From: Streptomyces hoynatensis
GTDB lineage: Bacteria > Actinomycetota > Actinomycetes > Streptomycetales > Streptomycetaceae
Length of the DNA: 64,000 bases
Direction: 5' to 3'
Assembly (NCBI RefSeq): GCF_003626535.1
Contig: NZ_RBAL01000021.1
Coordinates: 1 to 64,000 of the forward strand
Shown: positions 25,393 to 35,206 of the stretch, one piece after another
How the letters are laid out: every line of letters begins with the position of its first letter
How positions within the stretch are numbered: position 1 is the stretch's first letter
Made by a program: the position numbers and the translations under genes
The notes under the pieces: generated by a model
Told to the model about the DNA's origin: nothing
What the model saw: the letters and a program-made list of their open reading frames with translations, nothing else
Database searches by the model: none

Positions 25393-26130
25393 ATGCCCTA
25401 CGACCCGTCGGACTTCCCGCCGTTCGCCGTCACCGTCGATCTGGTCGTCCTCACGGTCCGCCGCCACGCGCTCTGCGCGCTCACCGTTCGGCGGGGCGAG
25501 GAGCCGTACCAGGGGCAGTGGGCACTTCCGGGCGGGTTCGTGCGGGCCGAGGAGGATCTGGCGACCGCGGCAGCCCGCGAGCTCGCCGAGGAGACCGGCC
25601 TGCACACGCAGGAGTCCGGCGACAGCCACGCCGCGGCGCACCTGGAACAGCTGGCCACTTACGGCGATCCGCACCGCGATCCGCGGATGCGCGTGGTCAG
25701 CGTGGCTTATCTGGTGCTGGCTCCCGACCTTCCCGCTCCCACGCCCGGTGGCGACGCCGGCGGGGCCCGCTGGACGCCGGTGGCCCGGCTGCTCGGGGAC
25801 GCCGTGGAGGCCGCCGAGCGCCTGGCGTTCGACCACGCGCGCATTCTGGCCGACGGCGTGGAGCGGGCTCGTTCGAAGATCGAGTACTCCTCGCTCGCGG
25901 CGGCCTTCTGCCCCGCGGAGTTCACCGTCGGAGAGCTGCGGCGGGTCTACGAGGCGGTCTGGGGAGTCGCCCTCGATCCGCGGAACTTCCACCGCAAGGT
26001 CACCGGCACACCCGGTTTCCTGGTTCCCGTGGGCGGCACGACGACTCGTCAGGGTGGCCGCCCGGCCCAGCTGTTCAGGGCGGGTGGCGCCTCGGCCCTC
26101 AACCCACCCATGCTGCGGCCCGAGGTGTAG
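25393..26130 (+). CDS. Nudix hydrolase-like regulator with C-terminal winged helix (NrtR type)
   Basis: 245 residues. A Nudix domain (about 10-150) contains GGFVRAEEDLATAAARELAEETGL near 53-76, close to the canonical box. It is followed by a C-terminal winged helix-turn-helix (about 165-235) with FTVGELRRVYEAVWG and NFHRKVTGTPGF. This two-domain layout is that of NrtR, which represses NAD or pentose genes and senses ADP-ribose-type ligands. Here the Nudix box retains the acidic residues, so catalysis may persist. Which genes it controls is not shown by the context. The ATG start has no ribosome site and follows TATGAT by six bases. Confidence 0.82.
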   Translation: MPYDPSDFPPFAVTVDLVVLTVRRHALCALTVRRGEEPYQGQWALPGGFVRAEEDLATAAARELAEETGLHTQESGDSHAAAHLEQLATYGDPHRDPRMRVVSVAYLVLAPDLPAPTPGGDAGGARWTPVARLLGDAVEAAERLAFDHARILADGVERARSKIEYSSLAAAFCPAEFTVGELRRVYEAVWGVALDPRNFHRKVTGTPGFLVPVGGTTTRQGGRPAQLFRAGGASALNPPMLRPEV

Positions 26131-26247
26131 TGGCCGGCAGGCACGCGACGGGCCCGTGGACGGCCCCTCGGCAACGCCCGCGCGTCGCCCGGAAAATCCG
26201 ATATGTCCCGTTATCGTGCCTGAGGTGCACGTCCCACGGGAGGCTCG

Positions 26248-28032
26248 ATGATTCAGGCCATCGGACTCAGCAGCGCGACTCGGCGCGGCCGGCCGCCCGC
26301 CGTTGACGACCTCACCTTCGAAGCGCGCGCGGGCCAGGTGACGGCGCTGCTCGGCCCGCCGGGCTCGGGCAAGTCCACCGCCCTGCGGCTCATGCTCCAG
26401 TTGACTCCGGGGCGCGGCGTGGCCCTCTTCCGCGGGCGGCCGTTGTCCCAGGTGCCCCACCCCTCCCGGGAGATCGGCGCGCTGCTCGGGGACGTGCCAG
26501 GCCATCCCCGCCGCACGGCCCTCGGGCACCTGAGGATGCTCGCCGCCGCGGCCGGGCTCCCGCCGGGCCGCGCGGGCGACGTGCTGGAGGTGGTGGGCCT
26601 CAGCGGCCTGGCCGACCAGCGCCTGGGGCGCTTCTCGCGGGGGATGGATCGCAGGCTCGGACTCGCCGCCGCGCTGCTCGGCGACCCCCACACGCTCGTC
26701 CTCGACGAGCCGGGCCTCGGCCTCTCGCCGCGGGAGACCGCCTGGCTGCACGGCCTGCTGCGGGGGTACGCGGACCAAGGCGGCGCGGTGCTGATCACCG
26801 CGCGGGATGCCAAGGAGGCCGCCAGGATCGCCGACCGGGTGGTGAGCCTGCGGGCCGGGCGGCTGATCGCCGACCAGGTGGCGGAGGACTTCGCGCGCAC
26901 CCGGCTGCGCCCGCGGGTCGCGGTGCACACGCCGCACGCCGATCGGCTGGCCGCCGCGCTCGCCGCCGAGTTCCGCGAGGCCGCGGCCGACGGGAGCCGG
27001 GGGGCGGTGGAGGTGGTGCGCGAGTCCGGGAGCCGTCTCGCGGTCTACGGCAGCAGCTGCGCCGCGGTCGGCGAGGTGGCCTACCGGCACCGCGTGGTCG
27101 TACACCAACTCGCCGACCAGATCGGCGACTCGGGCGACCGCTCGCCCGCCGGGCCGTTGCACAGGGCCGATGGCAGACAGGCCGGAGGGCCGGCCGCCGC
27201 CGGCGGGGACGACGGTCCCTCCCGGGCGGCGGCCGGTGCGCTGCCGCCGCGGCTCTCCTCCCTGCCGCCGCCGGGGCCGACCTGGCCGCTGCGCTACGAG
27301 CTGCGCCGCTGGTCGGGAGTGCGCACGGGATGGTGGGTCATGGGCGCGGCCCTGCTCGCCGGGCTGGTGGCGGGGATCGTGTCCGCCGCGGCGGGAGTGG
27401 ACCCGGCGGAGCGGGCGCTCACCGGCTGGCCGGAGCCGCTGCTGCTGCCGCCGGTGGCGATGGCGGCCGGGCTGCTCGGAGCGCTCTCCTTCGGGCAGGA
27501 GTTCCGCTACCCGGCGCTGGCCCCCGCCCGGGTGCCCGTGCCCAGGCGGCTCTCGCTGCTCGGTGGCAAGCTCGCCGTCTCCTCCGCCGCGGCACTGCTG
27601 ATGTCGGCGGCGGCGGTCGCGATGAACTCGGCGACCCTTTCGCTGCTGTTCGGCGGGGAGGCGGCCGTCGGGGGCTGGTGTGCGGCGCTCTGCAGCCTGG
27701 CCTTGCTCTCCGTGGAGTGCGCCTGGGCCGGAGTGCTCGCCGCCGGAATCTTCCGCTCCACGCTGGTCGGTCTCGCCGCCGTCGCCGCGCTGCCGCTCGC
27801 GCTGGCCCCGGCCTTGCGGGCGGTGCTCGACAGCCGGGCGGGGAGTTCGTTCGACGGACTCGCGGGTCGAATGCAGTCGTTGGGGACGCTTCCGATCCCT
27901 TCCGGAGTCGATCGGTGGCTGTTCGGCTCCGTGCACCTTGCCTCGCAGCCGATTGCCTGGGCCCTGGTGCTTTCGCTCGCGGTGCTGTTGTGCGGATACG
28001 CCCTGATCAGCCTGCGTAACGGAGTCCGTTGA
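26248..28032 (+). CDS. ABC transporter, ATPase and permease in one chain
   Basis: 594 residues. An N-terminal ABC ATPase (about 1-220) has Walker A GPPGSGKST (36-44), a variant signature FSRGMDRRL in place of LSGGQ, and Walker B LVLDEPGLGL. A 100-residue Gly/Pro/Ala linker follows. The C-terminal half (about 350-594) has six likely membrane segments, for example MGAALLAGLVAGIVSAAAGV and ALVLSLAVLLCGYALISL, of the ABC-2 exporter kind. The usual separate subunits are thus fused. Substrate is unknown. Start ATG 26248 is preceded by CGGGAGGCTCG. It lies immediately before whiH in the same direction, an arrangement I recall from other Streptomyces. Confidence 0.87.
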   Translation: MIQAIGLSSATRRGRPPAVDDLTFEARAGQVTALLGPPGSGKSTALRLMLQLTPGRGVALFRGRPLSQVPHPSREIGALLGDVPGHPRRTALGHLRMLAAAAGLPPGRAGDVLEVVGLSGLADQRLGRFSRGMDRRLGLAAALLGDPHTLVLDEPGLGLSPRETAWLHGLLRGYADQGGAVLITARDAKEAARIADRVVSLRAGRLIADQVAEDFARTRLRPRVAVHTPHADRLAAALAAEFREAAADGSRGAVEVVRESGSRLAVYGSSCAAVGEVAYRHRVVVHQLADQIGDSGDRSPAGPLHRADGRQAGGPAAAGGDDGPSRAAAGALPPRLSSLPPPGPTWPLRYELRRWSGVRTGWWVMGAALLAGLVAGIVSAAAGVDPAERALTGWPEPLLLPPVAMAAGLLGALSFGQEFRYPALAPARVPVPRRLSLLGGKLAVSSAAALLMSAAAVAMNSATLSLLFGGEAAVGGWCAALCSLALLSVECAWAGVLAAGIFRSTLVGLAAVAALPLALAPALRAVLDSRAGSSFDGLAGRMQSLGTLPIPSGVDRWLFGSVHLASQPIAWALVLSLAVLLCGYALISLRNGVR

Positions 28033-28151
28033 CCGGGGAGTCCCGAGGTGGGTGCAGGAGGGCCGCGATCACCTGGGTCCGACTTCGGCCCTCAACTTCC
28101 CGGCGGTTCTCCGCATTGCACGGGCAGAGTCCATTTCTTTCCGGTTAGGCG

Positions 28152-28176
28152 TCAATTATGCAGGAGCCGCCGATCA
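28152..28176 (+). promoter_or_regulatory. Possible WhiG-type promoter before whiH
   Basis: TCAA (28152-28155) and GCCGATCA (28169-28176) resemble the sigma-WhiG elements TAAA and GCCGATAA. The spacer is 13 bases, shorter than the usual 15 or so, and both elements carry a substitution. whiH is a known WhiG target in S. coelicolor, which is the main support. Confidence 0.4.
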
Positions 28177-28239
28177 CCCTTTCGTGTGCTTTTCACCAAA
28201 GACCTCAAGGTGCCAACGGGGTCCGCCGACAAAGGAGGC

Positions 28240-29175
28240 GTGACTACCCTTGCGCACTCCATGATGACCGCCACCCGTTCCGCCGACTCGGGCCCGGCGG
28301 GCCCCGGTGACCTCGACCGGTACTCCTACGCCGAGTCCACCGGCGCGGCCCGCACCACCAACGCCCCCGCCTGGGACGGCGCCGACTCCGACATGAGCCG
28401 GGTGGGCCGCCGCGCGGCCGGCAACCGCGGCCGCGGCCTCCACGGCCAACTCGTCCAGCAGCTCGGTCAGATGATCGTTTCCGGCGACCTCGGCGCCGAC
28501 CGGCCGCTGGTTCCCGAGGAGATCGGGCAGCGCTTCGAGGTCTCCCGCACCGTGGTGCGCGAGTCGCTCCGCGTCCTCGAGGCCAAGGGGCTGGTGAGCG
28601 CCCGCCCGAACGTGGGCACCCGCGTCCGTCCCGTCGGGGACTGGAACCTGCTCGACCCCGACATCATCGAATGGCGGGCCTTCGGCCCCCAGCGCGAGGA
28701 CCAGCGCCGCGAGCTGTGCGAGCTGCGCCTGACCATCGAGCCGCTGGCGGCCAGGCTCGCGGCCGGCGACATCCGCGAGGAGGTGCGCCAGCGCCTCGGC
28801 GACATGGTGGGGATCATGACCCACGCCCTCGGGCAGGGAGACGCCCTCACGTTCTCCCGCGCCGACGCCGAGTTCCACGCCCTCCTCCTGCAGGCGGCGG
28901 GCAACCGGATGCTGGAGCACCTCTCCGGCATCGTCGCGGCCGCCCTCCAGGTCTCCGGCGGCGCCGCCTCCGGCTGCGAGCACCCGACGGAGGCCTCGGT
29001 CGCCCTGCACCAGCGCATCGTCGAGGCCATCAGTGCCGGGGAGCCCGCCGCGGCCGAGGGCGCGATGCGGCAGCTGCTGACGGTTCCCTCCGAGTCCGCC
29101 CCGAGCGCGGCCGGCGGCTCCGCCGCCGCGGGCTCCGGTGCCGATCATGTGGTCCCCGCGCCGCGCGAGCACTGA
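28240..29175 (+). CDS. whiH: Sporulation regulator WhiH, GntR/FadR family
   Basis: 311 residues. A GntR winged helix (about 66-130: LHGQLVQQLGQMIVSG, PEEIGQRFEVSRTVVRESL) is followed by an all-helical FCD effector domain (about 155-285). It is assigned to WhiH, needed for septation of aerial hyphae, from its N-terminal TLAHSMMTA-type sequence and from its position directly before hrdB. The start is uncertain: the perfect AAAGGAGG at 28231-28238 ends only one base before GTG 28240, while ATG 28261 is 22 bases away. The C-terminal 35 residues are Ser/Ala/Gly-rich. A strong terminator lies 35 bases after the stop codon. Confidence 0.88.
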   Translation: MTTLAHSMMTATRSADSGPAGPGDLDRYSYAESTGAARTTNAPAWDGADSDMSRVGRRAAGNRGRGLHGQLVQQLGQMIVSGDLGADRPLVPEEIGQRFEVSRTVVRESLRVLEAKGLVSARPNVGTRVRPVGDWNLLDPDIIEWRAFGPQREDQRRELCELRLTIEPLAARLAAGDIREEVRQRLGDMVGIMTHALGQGDALTFSRADAEFHALLLQAAGNRMLEHLSGIVAAALQVSGGAASGCEHPTEASVALHQRIVEAISAGEPAAAEGAMRQLLTVPSESAPSAAGGSAAAGSGADHVVPAPREH

Positions 29176-29210
29176 TCGGCCCGCTGCGGGGCCGCCACGG
29201 CAGGCAGGAG

Positions 29211-29249
29211 GCGTCGCCGGAGCCGATCGGACAAGGGCTCCGGCGACGC
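29211..29249 (+). terminator. Terminator after whiH
   Basis: A perfect 14-base-pair stem (29211-29224 with 29236-29249) with an 11-base loop lies between the whiH stop and the hrdB leader. Confidence 0.8.
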
Positions 29250-29331
29250 TGCCGCCACGGCCCGCTACAGTCGGGCGTGCGGTGTGACTCGGGACACGCG
29301 AAAGCTGCGTAACACTTCGGGGAGCAGCGCG

Positions 29332-29445
29332 ATGATTCAAGAGGTGGCAGCAGCGGACGGGCCCGTGGTCCGCCGCCGCTCCACCGCCGCCGTCGGCTCA
29401 CCCCCGCCGTCGGTCACGGTTCCGCTTCCAGCGGGCGGACCTTAA
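29332..29445 (+). CDS. Possible 37-residue leader peptide upstream of hrdB
   Basis: An ATG frame begins MIQEVAAADGPVVRRR and ends at TAA 29443-29445, 30 bases before hrdB. GGGGAG lies seven bases upstream of the ATG, a usable ribosome site. The composition does not show a protein family, and the frame may be chance in a long leader. If translated, it could couple or tune hrdB translation. Confidence 0.3.
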   Translation: MIQEVAAADGPVVRRRSTAAVGSPPPSVTVPLPAGGP

Positions 29446-29475
29446 GCCGTTCCCAGAGTTTCCGAGAGGTTGTTC

Positions 29476-31104
<1,629 letters not shown>

Positions 31105-31172
31105 GCGGGCTCGCGGGCACCCGGGGCGGAGACGGGGAAGTTCCGCCCCGCCGGCGGCGAGCCGAGGACGGC

Positions 31173-31214
31173 GTGCGACGGCCGGTGACCCTCAGGGGTC
31201 ACCGGCCGTCGCAC
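31173..31214 (+). terminator. Terminator after hrdB
   Basis: A perfect 19-base-pair stem (31173-31191 with 31196-31214) with a TCAG loop. It is the strongest hairpin in the window. Confidence 0.9.
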
Positions 31215-31311
31215 GTGACACGGCGCCCTGCGGCGCGCCCGCGGCCGGCCGTGGGCCCCGCGGGGCCAAGGCCCCTCGCGGGCCCGGCCGCCGCGTGTCT
31301 TCACAACGGAA

Positions 31312-31354
31312 ACGGGCGGCAACCCGGGGTGATTCACCCTCGGGTGCCGCCCGT
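31312..31354 (-). terminator. Imperfect terminator for the DUF7455 gene
   Basis: About 20 paired bases on each side, with one bulge near the middle (ACGGGCGGCA against TGCCGCCCGT at the ends) and an ATT loop. It lies 58 bases beyond the minus-strand gene's stop and back to back with the hrdB terminator. The 100 bases between the two hairpins hold nothing recognised. Confidence 0.65.
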
Positions 31355-31411
31355 CGTCCGGCGTGGGCGCCGGAACGAGCCCGTCGGTGGGGGACGCGTC
31401 AGACCAAGCCC

Positions 31412-31642
31412 TCAGCGTTCGTCGTCGCTCGCGGTGGCGGGAGTCGCGTGCAGCTTCTCCGTCTCGTCCTGTATTTCGGCGGCGATCTTCTTGAGCTCCG
31501 GCTGGAACTTGCGTCCGTGGTGGGCGCAGAACAGCAGCTCTCCGCCGCTGACGAGGACCACACGGAGATACGCCTGGGCACCACAGCGGTCGCAGCGGTC
31601 CCCGGCGGTCAGCGGGGTCGCGGGGGTCAGAACAGTAGTCAC
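31412..31642 (-). CDS. Small zinc-ribbon-like protein, DUF7455
   Basis: 76 residues. CDRCGAQAYLRV (about 17-28) and FCAHHGRKF (about 38-46) give a Cys-x2-Cys plus Cys-x-His-His set that probably binds one zinc ion. The C-terminal third is a charged helix rich in Glu and Lys. I associate it with a small family found beside hrdB in Streptomyces; function is unknown. Start GTG 31642 follows GAAGAGGCGAC. It is convergent with hrdB and divergent from parE. Confidence 0.82.
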   Translation of the reverse strand: MTTVLTPATPLTAGDRCDRCGAQAYLRVVLVSGGELLFCAHHGRKFQPELKKIAAEIQDETEKLHATPATASDDER

Positions 31643-32067
31643 GTCGCCTCTTCTCTAGCTCGACGAGCTGTCGTACCAGGGACAACATCCAACCAGGCCG
31701 AGAACGTTCCCGCTCGCGGCTTCTCGGCGGAAAAAATTCTCCCGAGATGGCCGAACGCTGCCGGTTGGCGGCGAATGGGCCGTATTGCGGTTGTTGCTTG
31801 GTTCAATGCGTTGTCTGGCTGTTTTGTTCCGGCTACCTCGGTGTATCCGGGGGGCCTCCTTCGTTCAGGAGGACGTGCCCGAACCCTAAAGGGTTCATGC
31901 CTCGAAGGGAACGTGATGTACACGTCACCAGGTCCTCTTATCGAACACGTGAACGATGCTGAGCTACCCTGGGACTTCCCGGGGAGCTGCACAACCGCTC
32001 TACAAGGCCTCGGTACCCTCTGAGCGGCGACTGCCACCAGATCTGAATTCAGCGAGGAGCGAACTGC
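31643..32067. other. Divergent region with structured leader before parE
   Basis: 425 bases, locally richer in AT (31720-31850). It holds an inverted CCTCC/GGAGG pair (31857-31874), a perfect GAACCC/GGGTTC hairpin (31881-31896), a dyad GTGATGTACACGTCAC (31913-31928) and a 35-codon open frame (31916-32023). No promoter hexamers stand out with confidence. Confidence 0.55.
31916..32023 (+). CDS. Possible 35-residue leader peptide upstream of parE
   Basis: The frame begins MYTSPGPLIEHVNDAELPW and stops 44 bases before parE. AAGGGA lies five bases before the ATG. It overlaps a near-palindrome at its start and follows a hairpin. The codon use is ordinary rather than strongly biased, so translation is unproven. 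Confidence 0.35.
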   Translation: MYTSPGPLIEHVNDAELPWDFPGSCTTALQGLGTL

Positions 32068-34185
32068 GTGACCGCCGACACGTCCGTGCCATCCACCGCA
32101 CTGCTGACCGGGTCTGACCCGGGCGGCAACTACACCGCGCGGCACCTCCTGGTGCTGGAGGGGCTCGAGGCGGTGCGCAAGCGGCCTGGCATGTACATCG
32201 GGTCCACCGACAGCCGCGGGCTGATGCACTGCCTGTGGGAGATCATCGACAACTCCGTGGACGAGGCCCTCGGCGGCTACTGCGGGCGCATCGACGTCAT
32301 CCTCCACGACGACGGCTCCGTCGAGGTCAGGGACGACGGCCGCGGCATCCCCGTGGACATCGAGCCCAAGACCGGCCTGTCCGGCGTCGAGGTCGTGATG
32401 ACCAAGCTGCACGCCGGGGGCAAGTTCGGCGGGGGCTCCTACGCGGCCTCGGGCGGCCTGCACGGGGTCGGCGCCTCGGTGGTCAACGCCCTCTCCTCCC
32501 GGCTCGACGTGGAGGTGGACCGCGACGGCCGCACCCACTCCATCAGCTTCCGGCGCGGCACCCCCGGCATCTTCACCGAGTCGGGTCCCGACGCCCCCTT
32601 CGACCCGGCCGACGGCCTGCTGAAGGGCAAGAAGATCCCCAAGACCCGCACCGGCACCCGGGTGCGCTACTGGGCCGACCGGCAGATCTTCCTGAAGGAC
32701 GCCAAGCTCTCCCTGGAGACGCTGCACGCCCGCGCCCGGCAGACCGCCTTCCTCGTCCCGGGACTGACGCTCACGGTGCGTGACGAGCGTGGGCTCGACG
32801 GTGCGGAGCACACCGAGGAGGTCTTCCACTACGACGGGGGCATCAGCGAGTTCTGCGAGTACCTGGCCGCCGACAAGCCGGTCTGCGACGTGCTGCGCCT
32901 CACCGGCCAGGGCAGCTTCAAGGAGACCGTCCCGGTCCTGGACGACCGCGGGCACATGATCCCGAGCGAGGTCAAGCGGGACCTCGACGTGGACGTGGCG
33001 CTGCGCTGGGGCACCGGCTACGAGACGACGGTGAAGTCCTTCGTCAACATCATCGCCACCCCGAAGGGGGGCACCCACGTCACCGGATTCGAGCGGGCCG
33101 TCACCCGTACGGTGAACGAGGTGCTGCGCGCCACGAAGCTGCTGCGGGTGGCCGAGGACGACGTGGTCAAGGACGACGCCCTGGAGGGCCTGACCGCGGT
33201 GGTGACGGTGCGGCTCGCCGAGCCGCAGTTCGAGGGGCAGACCAAGGAGGTCCTCGGCACCTCGGCGGCCTCCAGGATCGTCGCCCAGGTCGTCGCCAAG
33301 GAGCTCAAGAGCTTCCTGACCTCGACCAAGCGGGACGCCAAGCAGCAGGCCAGGGCCGTCCTCGACAAGGTGGTCGCCGCGGCCCGCACCCGCATCGCGG
33401 CCCGGCAGCACAAGGAGGCGCAGCGGCGGAAGACGGCCCTGGAGTCCTCGGCGCTGCCGGCGAAGCTGGCCGACTGCCGCAGCGACGACGTGGACCGCAG
33501 CGAGCTGTTCATCGTCGAGGGCGACAGCGCGCTCGGCACCGCGAAGCTGGCGCGGAACTCGGAGTTCCAGGCGCTGCTGCCGATCCGCGGAAAGATTCTG
33601 AACGTGCAGAAGTCCTCGGTCTCGGACATGCTGAAGAACGCCGAGTGCGGGGCGATCATCCAGGTGATAGGAGCCGGCTCGGGACGGACGTTCGACATCG
33701 ACCAGGCGCGGTACGGCAAGGTCATCTTCCTCGCCGACGCGGACGTGGACGGCGCGCACATCCGCTGCCTGCTGCTGACGCTCTTCCAGCGGTACATGCG
33801 GCCGATGGTGGAGCAGGGCCGGGTGTTCTCCGCGGTGCCGCCGCTGCACCGGATCGAGCTGTCGAATCCGAAGAAGGGCCAGGAAAAGTACCTGTACACC
33901 TACTCCGACGGCGAGCTGCGCCAGACCCTGCTCGACCTGGAGCGGCGCAACATCACGTACAAGGACTCGGTGCAGCGCTACAAGGGCCTGGGCGAGATGG
34001 ACGCCGACCAGCTCGCCGAGACCACGATGGACCCCCGCAGGCGCACCCTGCGCCGGATCAACATCAGCGATCTGGAGGCGGCCGAGGAGGCGTTCAGCCT
34101 GCTGATGGGCAACGAGGTGGCGCCGCGCCGGGAGTTCATCGCGAGTTCGGCGGCGACGCTGGACCGCTCCCGGATCGACACCTGA
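32068..34185 (+). CDS. parE: DNA topoisomerase IV subunit B ParE
   Basis: 705 residues. ParE is the ATPase subunit that, with ParC, separates linked chromosomes. A GHKL ATPase domain has EIIDNSVDEAL, DDGRGIPVD and GGLHGVGASVVNALS. The transducer follows, then the TOPRIM metal domain with EGDSALG (about 482) and DADVDGAHI, and the C-terminal RYKGLGEMDADQL. The TOPRIM loop reads EGDSALG rather than the EGDSAGG usual in GyrB. Start GTG 32068 follows GAGGAG by eight bases. The 3' end overlaps the convergent sucrase/ferredoxin-like gene by 50 bases. The partner parC lies about 10 kb downstream on the other strand. Confidence 0.95.
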   Translation: MTADTSVPSTALLTGSDPGGNYTARHLLVLEGLEAVRKRPGMYIGSTDSRGLMHCLWEIIDNSVDEALGGYCGRIDVILHDDGSVEVRDDGRGIPVDIEPKTGLSGVEVVMTKLHAGGKFGGGSYAASGGLHGVGASVVNALSSRLDVEVDRDGRTHSISFRRGTPGIFTESGPDAPFDPADGLLKGKKIPKTRTGTRVRYWADRQIFLKDAKLSLETLHARARQTAFLVPGLTLTVRDERGLDGAEHTEEVFHYDGGISEFCEYLAADKPVCDVLRLTGQGSFKETVPVLDDRGHMIPSEVKRDLDVDVALRWGTGYETTVKSFVNIIATPKGGTHVTGFERAVTRTVNEVLRATKLLRVAEDDVVKDDALEGLTAVVTVRLAEPQFEGQTKEVLGTSAASRIVAQVVAKELKSFLTSTKRDAKQQARAVLDKVVAAARTRIAARQHKEAQRRKTALESSALPAKLADCRSDDVDRSELFIVEGDSALGTAKLARNSEFQALLPIRGKILNVQKSSVSDMLKNAECGAIIQVIGAGSGRTFDIDQARYGKVIFLADADVDGAHIRCLLLTLFQRYMRPMVEQGRVFSAVPPLHRIELSNPKKGQEKYLYTYSDGELRQTLLDLERRNITYKDSVQRYKGLGEMDADQLAETTMDPRRRTLRRINISDLEAAEEAFSLLMGNEVAPRREFIASSAATLDRSRIDT

Positions 34186-35095
34186 GGGGCACGATCCCGG
34201 TCACCGTGAGGCGGGGCTGCCGCCGGGGCTCGGCCCCGCAGCTCGCCGGGGTCGCCACGGCGGCGGGGTGTTCGGCCACCGCCGCCCGCCAGGCCCGGCC
34301 GTCGGCGTGCGCGACGGTGACCTCCCAGCCGCCGCCCGCGCCTTCCGCGGGCTCCGTGGCCGTCACGCGGAGCGCGTCCACCGCCTCCTCGCCGGTCATG
34401 TCGCGCACGGCCAGCTCGGCGGCCTGGCCCGGCCGCTCCCAGCACGAGCGGCCCCGGCAGCCCTCGGGGGCCACCCGTCCCTCCCGCAGCGCGTCCAGGA
34501 CGCCCTTGAGGGCCGCGGCGGTCATCCGGCCGTAGGCGTACCCGTGCGGCAGGACCAGCAGCGTGGGGGCGAAGCGGTGCCCGCCCAGGTGCGTGGTCTC
34601 CCACACCTCCGCGCCGCCCGCCTCGGCCAGTTCGGCGGCCAGGGGGCGGCCGAGCAGGGCGCAGCACCGGTCGCGCCGCCCGTTCGCGCACACCAGGACC
34701 AGCGGCTCGGCCACCGCCCGGCCGAAGCCCTCGTGGTGGCCCGCGCCGAGGCGGGCCAGGTCGAGGCCGAGCAGCTCCCGCGGGTCGGCCACCTCGGCCG
34801 CGCGCACCCAGGCGTTGCCCGGCGCGGTGTGCGCGGCGTAGACCCGGTGGCGGGGCGCCTCCCCGGCCGGGAGCCGGCGGCGGGCCGGGCGGCGGATCAG
34901 GGCCGGGCGGACGCCGGTGCCGGCCGCGGCCGCCTCCAGGGCCGCGCCGGTCTCCGGGGCGAGGCGGCTCTCGGTGAGGGCCTTGGCGCCCCAGGGTCCC
35001 GGCTGCTCCACCAGCAGCCAGGTGGTCGCGGTGGCGGCCGTCCCCGCCAGGGGCTCGGCCGTGGCCAGGGAGGACGCGGCGCAAGTGCTGTTCAC
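34136..35095 (-). CDS. Sucrase/ferredoxin-like (thioredoxin-like 2Fe-2S) family protein
   Basis: 319 residues. It belongs to the sucrase/ferredoxin-like family, with a thioredoxin-like ferredoxin fold. Evidence is LVCANGRRDRCCALLGRPLA (about 128-147), the following WETTHLGGHRFAPTLLVLPHG and the CxGRSCWERPGQ segment (about 225), which supply the cysteines and histidine of a likely [2Fe-2S] site. The substrate or partner is unknown. Start GTG 35095 has TAACCT seven bases before it, fitting a leaderless transcript; the longer upstream open frame runs into the LacI gene and is rejected. Its 3' end overlaps parE by 50 bases in the opposite direction, so the two messages are complementary there. 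Confidence 0.82.
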   Translation of the reverse strand: MNSTCAASSLATAEPLAGTAATATTWLLVEQPGPWGAKALTESRLAPETGAALEAAAAGTGVRPALIRRPARRRLPAGEAPRHRVYAAHTAPGNAWVRAAEVADPRELLGLDLARLGAGHHEGFGRAVAEPLVLVCANGRRDRCCALLGRPLAAELAEAGGAEVWETTHLGGHRFAPTLLVLPHGYAYGRMTAAALKGVLDALREGRVAPEGCRGRSCWERPGQAAELAVRDMTGEEAVDALRVTATEPAEGAGGGWEVTVAHADGRAWRAAVAEHPAAVATPASCGAEPRRQPRLTVTGIVPLRCRSGSGPASPPNSR

Positions 35096-35169
35096 CCGCG
35101 CAAGGTTAGGTCGTCTCCAGGGCCTGTGGCCGCTCCGGCCCGCCCCCGGAGGGCCGGGAGACGGCCGCC

Positions 35170-35192
35170 GCAAATCGCTTGCGTGATTTGCG
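35170..35192. promoter_or_regulatory. LacI-type operator before the regulator gene
   Basis: GCAAATC (35170-35176) and GATTTGC (35185-35191) form an inverted repeat with an eight-base spacer. TTGCGTGATTTGCG within it is closely matched by TTGCGTGAATCTGC at 36271-36284, before the binding-protein gene. Such sites are expected for an autoregulated LacI-family repressor. Confidence 0.6.
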
Positions 35193-35206
35193 TTATTCTT
35201 GCGGCC

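Noticed and set aside
35101..35110. DmdR half-site CCTAACCTTG before the ferredoxin-like gene
   Set aside because: Only half a dyad is present, and the same bases form the -10 element, so iron control is not supported.
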